From the NCBI GenBank assembly GCA_008477525.1, contig SPDT01000003.1, positions 62,001-126,000 on the forward strand: DNA of 64,000 nucleotides, in the 5' to 3' direction. This document shows positions 24,470-35,613 of the stretch, one piece after another. The notes under the pieces are model-generated. The model was given only the letters and a program-made list of their open reading frames with translations, searched no databases and was not told the DNA's origin. The position numbers and the translations under genes were made by a program. The stretch comes from Hypomyces perniciosus. Taxonomy: Eukaryota > Ascomycota > Sordariomycetes > Hypocreales > Hypocreaceae. Numbering within the stretch: the stretch's first letter is position 1; each line of letters begins with the position of its first letter.

Positions 24470-27400
24470 GTAGCACGCCCCGGCGATCAAACCGCCGAAA
24501 ACACGGCCTTCGGGTCCTGCAGGTAAACACAGGACGAAGACCGGAATGCCACGACACCGCACTCTCCCTCGCATGGGAGGGCGGCTTCGACGTCATCTTG
24601 ATACAGGAACCATGGGCAAGGTGGGACCGCACCTCCCTACGCAGACAAACAAAGAACCACCCGGGGTACAGAACCTTCAACCCCCTAGGGAACTGGACAC
24701 AAGACCCCCCCTCAGTTCTCACATACGTCAGGATCTCACCCAACCTACCAGCGACTCAACTACAACCAGTTGGACTTGAGGACCGCAACGTATGCTGGAC
24801 ACGGGTTTGCGACTACACCATCGTCAACATCTACCGCAGGGCGACAGAAACCGTCACGATGGACATCCTCGAGAGGTGGGGGCGCCCCCCCTCGAGAACC
24901 ATCGTGGCGGGGGACTTCAATGCGATACACTGGACCTGGCAACCCGGCGGCAGGACCAACACCGCGGGAAACCAGGTGGAAGAATGGGCAGAAGGAGCGG
25001 GTCTCTCTCCCTCTCTCGTCGGCACACCGACCAACCGTCACGGCAACACAATCGACTTGGTCTTCACCAATACAGCCGCCCAGACGGTGGTAGACAGACA
25101 ACTGGACACAGGGTCGGACCACTTCACACTCGTCACTACTCTGCCGGACCCGACAGCCCCGCCAACTACCAAGGGCAAGCTCTACGTCCCGTTCGAATCC
25201 CTCCTAGACTTCAGCCAACTAATGCATAGCCACAAATCCTGCCTGCCGGACCTGGACCCCAACAGTGTCACACAAGAGGACTTGGACGGAGCGGCCCAGG
25301 CTTTACAAGACCTCTTCACTACCGCCATGACAGGGGCCGGCAAGAGAAGGCATCAAAACGGCCACAGCGCACCATGGTGGGACCACGACTGCAGAGAGGC
25401 ACAGAGGGCCGTGACAGCGACCGCTGACGCATCCGAGGAAAGAGAAGCCGCCGAGAAAACCCTGCGCACAACCGTCTCACGAAAGAAAGCAGCCCACTGG
25501 GACTCGATCATAGCCGCGGCAGGACCGGGCAGAGGCATATTCCAGGTAGCCAAGTGGAGGAAGGCCACTGACCGGTTCCAACCACCACCCTTGGTAGACG
25601 GGGACCGTCAGGTTACAGACCCAACGGACAGAGCCACCCTCCTGCGGAGGATGGTCCTCGAACGCAGGGAAGCGTCCGAAGACGTCGATGCCCCCTGGGA
25701 CCACCCGGTCCGCCCCCCCAAGAACATCCCCTGGAATGAGGAACTGAGCAAGGAAGAAGTGACGAAAGCCACTACCGGAGCGGGGAACACCGCCCCCGGG
25801 GCAGACGGGATCTCGGTGAAACTTCTCAAGATGGCCTGGCCGGCGGTCGGCGACTTCGTACACAAGCTCTTCAAAGGATGCCTAAAGATCGGATACCACC
25901 CAGCCCCTTTCCGAAACGCCGAAGTAACCTTCATACCCAAGCCGAACAAGGCGGACTACTCCAAGCACAAAGCTTGGCGGCCGATCTCACTCCTGTCGTG
26001 CATAGGCAAGGGCCTGGAGAGGCTACTAGCGCGAAGGATCGCAAGAGACGCACTCGAGCACGGAGTGCTCCCGAGACAATACTTCGGAGCTCTGCCGAAG
26101 AGGAGCGCCACGGACCTCCTCGCCTGCCTCGTTCACGACGTAGAACTAGCACTCTCCAGGGGAGAGGAGGCATCGATCCTCACCCTCGACATCTCGGGAG
26201 CTTTTGACATCGTGATGAAGAACCGCATGACCCTCCGACTCAGGGAACAGGGATGGCCAGACCAGCTCACCAGATGGGTGGAGTCCTTCCTGAGCGACCG
26301 CACGGTCTCCGTCCGGAAAGGGGACGGCACCACCCTTCCCCGCAGCGAACTCAAGTGCGGAACTCCCCAGGGATCCCCCTTCTCACCAATCTTGTTTATG
26401 CTGTACGTCGCCCCGCTCCTGGGAACAGGATGGGCCAGCAACAAACGCTTTGGCTACGCAGACGACGTCGCCTTCCTGGCCACAGGCCCTCACGCGGGCT
26501 ACACCTCGGTGATGCTACAGAACGAGCTGGACCGGGCGGTCCGGTGGGGTCAGGAAAACGCAATCTCCTTCGCTCCAGACAAAGCCGAACTCCTCCACTT
26601 TCATAGGAGACGCGGACCTAATCCTCAACACCCAGTGACACTGGAAGGAAGACAGGTCAACCCCGAAGAACACATGAAATGGCTCGGCGTCATTCTCGAC
26701 CCCAAGCTGTCGTTCAAAAAACACGTGGAGGCCCAGGCGGGCAAGGCCCTGAAGACGGCCAACTTCCTAAAGAGCCTCAACAAGACCCGAAAAGGCTCCC
26801 CCCCCAACGCAGTGGCCATGGCGGCCAAGGCCTGCGTACTACCAGTCGCCCTGTACGGCATGGAGGCGTGGTGGCCCGGCTTGGAGAGAGAATCCAGGAA
26901 CAACCCTGGCAGGATAGTGAGCACAGGCGTCAATAACCTCGCAGCAAAACTAGACAAAGCCTTCAAAACTGCAGCCCGCGCCGTCCTACCGGTCTGGAAG
27001 ACCACCCCCGTCCCGGTGCTTCACAGAGAGTCCGGCGTCCCGCCCGCATTCACGGTTCTCGCCCAGGCGAGACTGAGAAACGCCGCCCGACTCGCGGGTC
27101 TGGACCGCTCTCATCCACTGACCGACAGGATTGACAGACCGAACGTCCAGCTCCCTGCGACTCGCCTACAGAGGACAGCAAGACTTGTCGGCAGGTCCAT
27201 CCGACCTACCCTCTTCGCCCACAAACCCCGTTTCGTCAGAGCCGGCCCGAGCTTTGAAACACTCGGGAAGGAGGTGGCCACACGGAAGCACCTTGAACTA
27301 ATAGACTCGCTGCCAGCCTCGACGGCAGTGGCTTACTCAGACGGCTCCCAACTCGACGGGAAGACTGGATGGGGAGCAGCAGTGTACTACAGAGCCAAAG

Positions 27401-28167
27401 TCTACAAGGACTGCGGGCCACTCGCCAACGCAGAGGTCTACGACGCAGAAGCCGTAGGAGCTGCTAGAGCGATCAGAACAGCAGCCGGACTCGCAAGGAA
27501 CGACCCCAGAATCAACGAAATACACGTCTTTCTTGACAACACGTCAGTGGTCAGAGGCCTGCTGGGCGAAGCCCCAACCTCGTCACAAGAAGAGTTCATG
27601 CGGTTCCAACGCACGGCAGAAGAGATACACCCCTGCAAGGTGTTTGTTTCCTGGGTGCCAGGCCACAAAGACATACGAGGCAACGAAACGGCGGATGAAC
27701 TAGCGAAGGAAGGGACGGCCCGCAACCTCCCCTCTCAGAGTTGGAGCACTCTAGCGCACATCAAACGCTGGGCAAAAGCTGAAAGAACAACCCTCCAGGA
27801 GAAGTACTGGGAGGCGAACTCCCCGGAAAGCTACCGACTATGGGGCCTGGGAGCGCCTACAAATCCCCCGGAACTGAAACTCCCCCGGCCCATCTTACAC
27901 AGGCTGTTGGCAGAAAGGTCTGGTCACGGAGACTTCCAAAGCTACCACGACCGTTTTGGCCACGACACGCAATCCCGTTGCAGATGCGGCTCCCCCAGGG
28001 AGCCGGGGCACTTTGCCGAATGCCGCATGACGAGGAGCTTCCTCCCCGAAACACCGAGAGGCGAGAGACCAGTCACGTACCTACTAGGACCCAAAGGAAG
28101 CGAGGCTTTCCAGAAGCTGGTGGAGGAGGTAAACCCATACGGCCCCCCTCTACAAGACATAGATTGA
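24466..28167 (+). CDS. LINE ORF2: endonuclease, reverse transcriptase, RNase H
   Basis: 1,233 residues; the enzyme nicks target DNA and copies the element RNA into it. Residues ~15-225 are an APE-type endonuclease: LIQEPW (~45), GDFNAIHW (~148), IDLVF, SDHFTL (~216). Residues ~430-760 are reverse transcriptase: AWRPISLLSCIGKGLE, LTLDISGAFD, GTPQGSPFSPILF, and the catalytic FGYADD at ~661. Residues ~950-1,080 are RNase H with the acidic set present: YSDGSQ (~956), DAEAV, FLDNTS (~1,021), ETADELAKE (~1,075). A CCHC-like zinc segment (CRCGSPREPGHFAEC, ~1,171) lies near the C terminus. Size and order match the Tad1 family. The start overlaps the ORF1 stop by 4 bp. All recognisable catalytic residues are present, so the enzyme should be active if expressed. 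Confidence 0.95.
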   Translation: MSSTPRRSNRRKHGLRVLQVNTGRRPECHDTALSLAWEGGFDVILIQEPWARWDRTSLRRQTKNHPGYRTFNPLGNWTQDPPSVLTYVRISPNLPATQLQPVGLEDRNVCWTRVCDYTIVNIYRRATETVTMDILERWGRPPSRTIVAGDFNAIHWTWQPGGRTNTAGNQVEEWAEGAGLSPSLVGTPTNRHGNTIDLVFTNTAAQTVVDRQLDTGSDHFTLVTTLPDPTAPPTTKGKLYVPFESLLDFSQLMHSHKSCLPDLDPNSVTQEDLDGAAQALQDLFTTAMTGAGKRRHQNGHSAPWWDHDCREAQRAVTATADASEEREAAEKTLRTTVSRKKAAHWDSIIAAAGPGRGIFQVAKWRKATDRFQPPPLVDGDRQVTDPTDRATLLRRMVLERREASEDVDAPWDHPVRPPKNIPWNEELSKEEVTKATTGAGNTAPGADGISVKLLKMAWPAVGDFVHKLFKGCLKIGYHPAPFRNAEVTFIPKPNKADYSKHKAWRPISLLSCIGKGLERLLARRIARDALEHGVLPRQYFGALPKRSATDLLACLVHDVELALSRGEEASILTLDISGAFDIVMKNRMTLRLREQGWPDQLTRWVESFLSDRTVSVRKGDGTTLPRSELKCGTPQGSPFSPILFMLYVAPLLGTGWASNKRFGYADDVAFLATGPHAGYTSVMLQNELDRAVRWGQENAISFAPDKAELLHFHRRRGPNPQHPVTLEGRQVNPEEHMKWLGVILDPKLSFKKHVEAQAGKALKTANFLKSLNKTRKGSPPNAVAMAAKACVLPVALYGMEAWWPGLERESRNNPGRIVSTGVNNLAAKLDKAFKTAARAVLPVWKTTPVPVLHRESGVPPAFTVLAQARLRNAARLAGLDRSHPLTDRIDRPNVQLPATRLQRTARLVGRSIRPTLFAHKPRFVRAGPSFETLGKEVATRKHLELIDSLPASTAVAYSDGSQLDGKTGWGAAVYYRAKVYKDCGPLANAEVYDAEAVGAARAIRTAAGLARNDPRINEIHVFLDNTSVVRGLLGEAPTSSQEEFMRFQRTAEEIHPCKVFVSWVPGHKDIRGNETADELAKEGTARNLPSQSWSTLAHIKRWAKAERTTLQEKYWEANSPESYRLWGLGAPTNPPELKLPRPILHRLLAERSGHGDFQSYHDRFGHDTQSRCRCGSPREPGHFAECRMTRSFLPETPRGERPVTYLLGPKGSEAFQKLVEEVNPYGPPLQDID

Positions 28168-28311
28168 GAACACACCAAAACTTTCCTTTGTCCAGCGAAA
28201 CGTAGCGAACAGGGTCTAGCCCCCTGGCTCCTACCGACCTGTTGCCCAGACGAGGCTGTTGTACCTAGATACAGAGTGGTCGTAAATAGTAATAAAAAAT
28301 AAATAAAAAAA

Positions 28312-28326
28312 ACCAGCTCTTATTAC
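28312..28326. repeat. 15-bp target-site duplication, right, of the LINE
   Basis: Exact copy of the 15 bp at 22,381-22,395, directly after the A-rich LINE tail. The first A could also belong to the tail. Confidence 0.9.
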
Positions 28327-28339
28327 TCACTACTTAAGT

Positions 28340-28497
28340 CTAAAACCAAACTGCGGTGACGTCTTCTAACCAATTGGAGTATACTCCACTCGTCCCTTGT
28401 ACATTATAATAGCCATTACAAAATCCGCAACTGAAACTATAATTGTCCCTCGGATTCCGATTGAAATTCTGGCCTATGCGAGGAGATCTTGCAGGTT
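28340..28497 (-). pseudogene. Possible 3' coding fragment of a small secreted-type protein
   Basis: The minus strand reads about 50 codons ending in TAG at 28,340, including NFNRNPRDNYSFSCGFC and TSGVYSNWLEDVTAVWF. The Cys/Gly/Tyr/Asn-rich composition resembles the end of small secreted fungal proteins. There is an upstream in-frame stop and no obvious start or splice site, so the 5' part is either lost or in an exon I cannot define. The identification is weak. Confidence 0.25.
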
Positions 28498-29326
28498 ACC
28501 TCTTCCAGACACTCATTTCCTGTTCCCTGGTTAAACTAAATTTAGCTTGCCACTCTTTTCCGTGACGGGAATAACCATAATGGTTGTTGAGATTATGCCC
28601 ATTTTAAAGCTAGTCTTCTGAAAGTTGTAAACATCAGAGTCCTCAATACCATATTTCGCAATTGTATTTCGTACAAGCGGAAATCAAGCGTTTCCCACGT
28701 CTTGATCTTGGTGTTAGGACCTCTGAGATAGCTCTTTATGGCGCTTAACGACATTTGAGGCCCATCGAAGTGCAACAGGAGGCGCATCACCATCCGCAAG
28801 TAGTTAAGTCGCCATATCATCAATAATATAGAGTTATGGAGGAAATGGCTATAAATATAATGTCGCACCCAACGGTCAAATGGAGGAAATTGAGTGTAAA
28901 TTGAGGTATTCTGTGATGGCTTGAGATCTTCAACATCTAGGCGTCAAGACCTCTTATTTATAGCTGTCTGAAGCATCATAACAAAGGAATAGCTAGCTAG
29001 ATAAGGGAACAGATAACAAGATAACAAGATAACGAACGTGTAACATATTACATGACTAATGGAAGCTCCAAATGCGACATATAAGCCAAGGATATCTTAA
29101 ACAATTATAGATTCCCCTACATTTATATGTTACTGACAAGGAGGCACGGTATCGCTTTAGGCATATTAGCTACGCTTGTGATAGAGAAGTGTTATATAGT
29201 TAACTAAGTATAGCCTCGCAGTGCCATGAAGAAGTATTATTTTCTATAGCTGGTTCCTAACAACCAAACCGAAGTGTATAGGGTTTGTATTAGCAGAGAG
29301 ACTGAGTAGATCACTAAGTAATGAGT
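28498..29326. other. Intergenic stretch without a convincing gene
   Basis: Normal to moderately AT-rich sequence. A 91-residue minus-strand reading frame at 28,593-28,868 is open, but it has no recognised domain and no clear promoter; it might be a fragment of an old gene. Tandem AAGATAAC units occur near 29,010-29,035. Nothing else was recognised. Confidence 0.4.
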
Positions 29327-29610
29327 TGTTATGATTCTGGCGATTCCAGTAAATGCAAGTGAATACTGTCATTAACGACTGTCTAAGTAATTATGTTAAA
29401 GATCGTGACCTATCCAGTCTTATATATAAAGGAGAGTTATAGCAATCATTAGGGAATGTAACTACGTTCCTAAAGATTTGAGGTTTGTAATTACTGATAT
29501 ACGTTCCAAATCACCAATGATTCGGTACGTTCCTAAGCGATTACTTCCTTATTGGTCCGCCGCTCCGTTATTCTTCTAGACCTAGGCCGTGACCTAGTCA
29601 GGTCATAACA
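29327..29610 (+). repeat. Probable solo LTR with perfect terminal inverted repeat
   Basis: A 284-bp segment starting TGTTATGA and ending TCATAACA: a perfect 8-bp inverted terminal repeat with canonical TG...CA ends. A TATA-like TATATATAAAGG lies near 29,420, as in an LTR promoter. There is no coding potential. Flanking pentamers (TGAGT, TATAG) do not match, so either the duplication has decayed or one end was rearranged. Confidence 0.55.
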
Positions 29611-30274
29611 TATAGCTGTATTTTTTTTAAGACCGCGCTCTTGATATATTAGTGTGGTGGCATGGGTAGTATAGGATTAGCTGAAAAAAAGGCTACCCTA
29701 TTTACTATATAAATAGACATTTAATGCTATGCAAATAGCAATTCTTATTAAAAATCCAGATTCACCTAGACCGGACCTTCGATTGCTTATAAATTTACTT
29801 TTGGAGGAGTAATTGGCCTTAACTGTAATGAGAGTGTTGTCTTTTTAGGATTCTGGTTCGGGTTTTCGATGTATATTGTAATGACGCGATTCCCGTCCAG
29901 CGACGTTATAATCCAAGAGAATAGTGTTATCTAGACTAACCTCGCCGTCTCTATACATTGCTGGCTCTGCGGGATACATTGGCTAGGATAAGCTTATTCT
30001 CTAAGGAAAAAAGCCACAGGGCGAAATTGGATAACCCTATAAAACAAGGCCGGATAATAAGGGTATTTTTCTTATTTTTTCGCTGCTCAGTAAAAGCACT
30101 CACAAGGCTCGCTGCAGGAATATAACGAAACTATATTCCGGATCGATACAGGGATATAGCTTGGCAATAGGTGTTTTTAATGCTTGGGCCGTGAATGAAA
30201 AGCACGACGTCCTTACTTGAAGAACAGGGTAGGTGTCGCGTATATCGGCATTATGTAGTCAGCAGTTATCTTTA
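29611..30274. other. Intergenic stretch, nothing recognised
   Basis: Mixed-composition sequence between the probable solo LTR and the RIPed LINE copy. No reading frame, RNA gene or repeat border is evident. Confidence 0.4.
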
Positions 30275-33200
30275 AGCTTCCCTCCTTCACCTACAGGTAC
30301 CCCACCTTTTAGGTGCCTACTTACTAAAATTCATAACCTTTTAACTAACTATTAAGAAAAATAAGCTTAATAACGCTTTATTGCCCCTCCTAGGCACTTA
30401 AAGAAAGATAGTAAATGCTATTAGACTTTAAGTAAACTAGGGATAACTAAACCTTGCTGCTGCTAGGCAGGTAGTATTTTAGCGATTTAAGAAAGAGGGG
30501 ATTCTTTTGCTTTTAAGATAAAGAGGGATTATAGTCCTCCCGTTTATGCTTAAAAAACGCTGTATTGACAATAAACGTATTGAAACTGATATCCCTAAAC
30601 TTAATTTCGGCTTTAATATAAGACTTAGTGTCTCTTTCTTTTTAAAAGGGACTTAAGAAAGCCTTTTTTCCTCCTTTTAAAGCAGGCCGATAAAAGTATC
30701 CGCCTTTAATAACGGCAAGCAGTCTATTATAGCTTATAAAATCTTTATATAAATTAAAAAAATTAATATAATTCAAAGAGCTAGATAGGAAGTTTTATTC
30801 TTAGTAGCTTAAGCTATCAATAACTATTTAGCTAAATATTAAGGAAAACACTATTTCCCAGCTACTTTATAAGTAAATAAGGCGCTTATTAATACTCTTA
30901 AGGGCCTCCTTTTTTTAGGGGCTTTTGTAAACTTTAAAAAGTTAAGCAGGAACCCCCCTTTAACCTAACTAATAACTATATAGCTAGTTAATACAAAGAC
31001 CTACTAAAACAATAAGCAATAATAAACTAAACCTTACCCTTTAACTTAGATTAATTTAGGCGCCCTACTAGTAATTAATAGCCTAAAGTAAATTATATAA
31101 GCTATAATTACAGCTAAAAGCGCAAATAAAAACCTTTTAATAGGAAAAAAAAAGATTTACTTTATAGAATAGTAAAGGGCTAGCCTTTACTATAAAAATT
31201 AATATAAATAAATAAACTATAACTGTTAGGAAATTAAATAATAGGATTTTCTTTTAAGTGCTTTTAAATTATAGTTAAAGGAAAATTACTATTATTAAGG
31301 CTAGATAAAGCATTATTAAAATAAAAAAACTTAAAAATAAAGATATTAGTTACTTTTCAAAGGTAAAGTCAGGCTTTATATTAAAAACTAATAATAATAA
31401 AACCCAAAAAAAAATCCTTGCTTTAAGTTTAACTGTAAAGGCTAGCAGCTTAAAGATTAAAAAGGTATATAAATAAAGGAGTTTTTTTATATAAAGTATC
31501 TTTAAATACTATATTAATACTCTAAGTACTTTCCCTATTATAATATTAATTTTAATTAAAGCTTAAAAGAGTGCCAGGTTTAAAAAACTCCTAGTCTTTT
31601 ATTAAAAGGTCCCTTTTAATAAAACTATTACTACTTATTATTAGTTTATCTCTTTTAAAAAGGAAGTTGAAATAAGCTTTAAACTCTTTAACTGTTTAGC
31701 TTTAATAAAGCTGTAAACCTAAAAGGTATAGGTAATTTAATATAATAAGTGCTTTAGCTTTTATAACCTTTAAAGATATACTAGAACTATATAATATAAA
31801 AAGTATAGTAAACCTGCCTTTTAATATACTAATAAAAATAGGAACTATAATAACTTTATTTAATATATTAACTGCTTTAAACTTTATTAGTCTAATACTT
31901 TAATTTACTATATATACTTAACTATTAAAGATAATATAAAAGTATATACTATTAAAAAATAACTTAAAAGTATTAAAAAACTTAAGATTTAGGAATTCTA
32001 GAAAAAAACCCTGCCCCCTTTAAACTTAAGCCTAGACCGAGCGCACTTAAAGGAGGAGCTTTTTAAGCTACTTTAGCCAGATCTTTTACTGCTCTTAAAG
32101 CTTAAATCCAGGGACCTTTCCCTTTAGGCGGGATAATACCCTTTACCCCTACAATAAAGCCTTTTTAGAATAAAATCAACCTAATAAATATCCCTAATAG
32201 TTTATTAAAGGAAAGCTTATTAATTTACTTTATAATAAAGGTTATTAATTTAAATAATTTTATAAATAATACTTTAAAGGAATCCTTTAAAAGAGATAAA
32301 CCTTATAAATCTAATTTATAAATAATAAACCCTATTAAAACTATTAAAAAAACTTTAACTTAAAAATCTTTTAAGTTAATATAAAAAAATAAAGATAATA
32401 CTATAATATTACCCTTTTACTAGCGTACAAAACTAGCTTTAATATTATATTTATCTAGGAGCTATAGATTTACTAAAATACTATATTATTTAAAAGATAA
32501 ATAAAATCTTACTTTAACTTTTAAGTATTTAACCTATTTAATAAGTAAAGGGAGACTAAACCCTTTATTTTTATATATATTAAAAAATTACTAAATCTAC
32601 TATACTAATAACTCTTACCTTTAAAATTAAAGAGCGACTATATTTATTAAATAAAAGTCTATAGCTATATTATTATTAATATTTACTATAAGGCTTTTTT
32701 TAATACTATAATAGAAACCCTTAAAAGGTAAGGTTAGTCCCCTGTAAACTTAATTATAGCAGGAGACTTTAATATATTATATTAAATATAGTAACTAGGC
32801 TAAGTCTTAAATATTATAGGTAATAGACTAGCTAAGTAGGCAGATAAATATAACCTAATCCCTACGTTAATAAATACCCTTATAAAGGATTTTAAAAAAT
32901 AAATTAACTTTATTTTCTTTAACTGCCTTATATTAATAACTATTGCAAGAAACCTAAATATAGGCTTAGATTACTATATAATTACTATAATACTCTTAAA
33001 CTTTACTAGGCTGATAGCTAGTATAAAAAGAAATATATCCTTTTCAAAAGCTTATAGGAGTTTAGCCAGTTAATATATATATATACCTAGCTCCTTTTAA
33101 AGGTAAATATAACTAGCTTAATTAAAAAAAACTTAAATGTAGTTATATAAATACTTTAAAGACTTTTCGCGGACTGTATATAGTTAATAGGTAAAAAAAG

Positions 33201-33540
33201 ATATTAAAATAAATATAGTACGGTTTAATAGAATAAAGACTGTTAAATAGCCTATTTAGTATATATTACAGTGCCCTTTAAGACTAATAAATAAACTAAA
33301 ATAAAGAATATACTATATAATATAGTTAAATGTAAAAAACGCAATTACTAGGATAAAATTATAGCTAAAGCTAGCCTAGGTAAAGGAATCTAGCAGATAG
33401 CTAAATAATATAAAGCTATAAATACGGTTTAACTACCCCCCTAGTAAATAGCGATAAACGGATCTTAAACCTTAAAGAGTAAGTAACCTTTTTTAAAAAA
33501 CATTTACTATAGCGAAAAAGAGCAGAAAAAATATTAAAAA
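30275..33540 (+). mobile_element. RIP-degraded second copy of the Tad1-type LINE, 3'-truncated
   Basis: Starts AGCTTCCCTCC...CTACAGGTACCC, the same 5' end as the intact LINE (22,396), including the 5' UTR hairpin. It then runs colinearly through ORF1 and the ORF2 endonuclease, where AGDFNILY at about 32,755 is the equivalent of AGDFNAIH, followed by the SDH-equivalent LDYYIIT near 32,970. It stops in the linker before the RT, at the position equivalent to about 25,680 in the intact copy. Dense C-to-T and G-to-A change fills both ORFs with stops. Loss of the 3' end, rather than the 5' end, is not how LINEs usually truncate, so a later event removed it. Confidence 0.85.
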
Positions 33541-33594
33541 CTGTAGCGGAGCGCGGCACAGTTATATGGAGTATAGAGAGATGGGAAACAAAGC
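33541..33594. other. GC-richer junction sequence
   Basis: A short segment (CTGTAGCGGAGCGCGGCACAG...) of much higher G+C than both neighbours, at the joint between the truncated LINE and the inverted retroelement block. Its origin is unknown. Confidence 0.4.
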
Positions 33595-35613
33595 TTGATT
33601 TTTTATATATAAAGTTATTTATAGTATAATCTCTTTATATATAGAAATATATAGGTTTTATTTATATAGCTAAAGTAGCTAAAATAGCGTTAATAGCTAT
33701 TTTATTATTAGTTTTATTTTATATATAAAGCTATTTATATAAATCTAAATTTAATTTATTTTATTATATTGTTTTAGTAACTTTTTAATTAGGTTTAAGT
33801 AATATTTATTTAATTTACCTTTAAAATTATTATTTATAAATAATATATTTTCTAGTTTTAAAAATATAGTATTATATAGTTATAGTTAATATTATAAAGG
33901 GTTATTTTTATTTTTATTATTAAAATTACTATTACTAGTTTATTTTTTATTGCTTATAGTAACTTAATTAAAATATTAATAATTACTCATAATAATTATA
34001 TGTTTTTTTAAAATATTATTATTTTTATTTAACTTTATGTAATTAAAGTTTAAGTTTTATTCTATTAAACTATTTAAATACAGTAAATATTTTTTTTTTT
34101 TTTAAAAATACTTTTAAAAATTCAAAAATTTAATTTTAATTAATACTTTTTTTAATTAATTATAAATATTTTTTTTAAATTATTTAAAATATCATTTATC
34201 TTTATTTTTATTAAATTTATAAATAAAGTAGTTATTATTATAGTATATAATTTAGTTAAATAATATATAATTAATAGTCTTTAAAACTATATTAATTGTT
34301 TATTTAAATTCGAATATAGGCTTTTTAAAGTTTCTTAATTAAATTATTTATATTTATATACTTTTTAATAAATTTTATAACATTTTTATTATAAAAGATT
34401 TTATAGGCTTTATTTTTAATTTTTAATTTAAATTTACTATAAAAATATTTAATAAAAGTAAAGTTTTATTATGTAATTTTAAACATATAATTTTTAAAGT
34501 ATATAATATAATTAAAATATTTTCTTTTTTAAATTAAATTTATAAATTTATTTTTTATAATATATTTTTTATTAATATTATTAAAAATATTCTTTAACTT
34601 TTCTTTAAATTAATTATAGTTAATAAATATACTTTATATTTATTTATTAATATTAGCTTTATTATTTAAAAAACCCTTTAAATTAATTTAAACTATTTTA
34701 AAGTATTCTTTTTAAATTATTTAATAATTAAAAAAACTTTATTAATTTTTCTCTTAAAATTAATTAAAAAGTAAATAAAATGATTATATAATTACATAAA
34801 AAATAATTACAATACTATAATATTTCTATTAAAGTATTTAAAAGGTTATATTTTAAATAACTCTTTTAAATTCTTTAAATGTTAATTCCCTTTAAAGTTT
34901 AATATAAAGTTTAAAATAAATATAAATAACATTGAATTTTATAAATTTATAATAATTAATTATTATTAATAAACTTTTTATTAAAGTTTAATATTTTTAA
35001 TAATTAAATATTATTATTATTACTTTTATTTTATATAATTTACTTTTATATATTAAAAGGCTTCTTTTATAAAAATATAAAGTTATTTTACTTTATTATT
35101 TTTATTTTTATTTTTATATTTATTTATATTATTATTTTTATTATAGTTTTTTTTAATAAAAAAATAAAATAAATGGTAAACTATTAAAATTATTAAAATA
35201 AAATACTATAGTAGATATATTTATAATATTATTTATAATTTTTAATAGCTTTTTAAATAAATATTATTAATATATACTAATTTAAATTAATATTTAAAAA
35301 ATAAATTAAAGTTGATAAATTTATATTAATAAAAAGGTTAAAAATAAATATTAAATAATATAATATAATTATTATTTTATAAAATAAATAATTTTAATAA
35401 TTATAATTTATTTAATTTTATATAAAAAATATATAATAAATATTTTTAAATTATTTAAATTATAGTAAATTTAATAATTTTAAATTATAGTTTTATATAG
35501 TAATCTTTTTATAGGATTGCACTTATAGCTATAATCTATTAATAATTGGCTAAAGGCTTTAATATTTTGCTGTAATCCTGTAACTAGGTCTTTTAATATA
35601 GTTAGGTTATAAC
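33595..35613 (-). mobile_element. 5' block (LTR and gag side) of a hyper-RIPed retroelement, inverted copy
   Basis: Extremely AT-rich. Its reverse complement is colinear with 47,283-49,270; shared markers include the block around 35,500-35,600 (CTATAATCTATTAAT, GGCTAAAGGCTTTAATATT) and its mirror at 47,300-47,390. The outer end, ...GGTTATAACA, reads TGTTATAACC on the minus strand, a plausible LTR start. This copy has a ~70-bp insertion near 33,665-33,735 relative to the other. No protein can be read. Confidence 0.7.

Larger units (their letters stand above)
22396..28311 (+). mobile_element. Full-length, apparently intact Tad1-type LINE
   Basis: A 5.9-kb non-LTR retrotransposon flanked by a 15-bp duplication. 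It has a 133-bp 5' UTR, two overlapping ORFs and an A-rich 3' end (AATAAAAAATAAATAAAAAAA). The order ORF1 with zinc knuckles, then APE-type endonuclease, RT and RNase H, is that of the fungal Tad1 clade. It is GC-rich and shows no RIP-type stop codons, in sharp contrast to its RIPed relative at 30,275. The 5' UTR has an imperfect hairpin (AGGTACCC...GGGTGCCT, about 22,419-22,440) that is also present in the relative. Both ORFs are open end to end, so it may be recent and possibly mobile. Confidence 0.95.

Noticed and set aside
28593..28868. 91-residue minus-strand open frame as a gene
   Set aside because: Open, but with no domain, signal peptide or recognised homology; kept only as a note in the intergenic entry.
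33595..35613. A Tc1/mariner-type DNA transposon of about 2 kb
   Set aside because: The inverted partner continues into gypsy RT sequence and the outer end looks like an LTR start, so a retroelement 5' block fits better.
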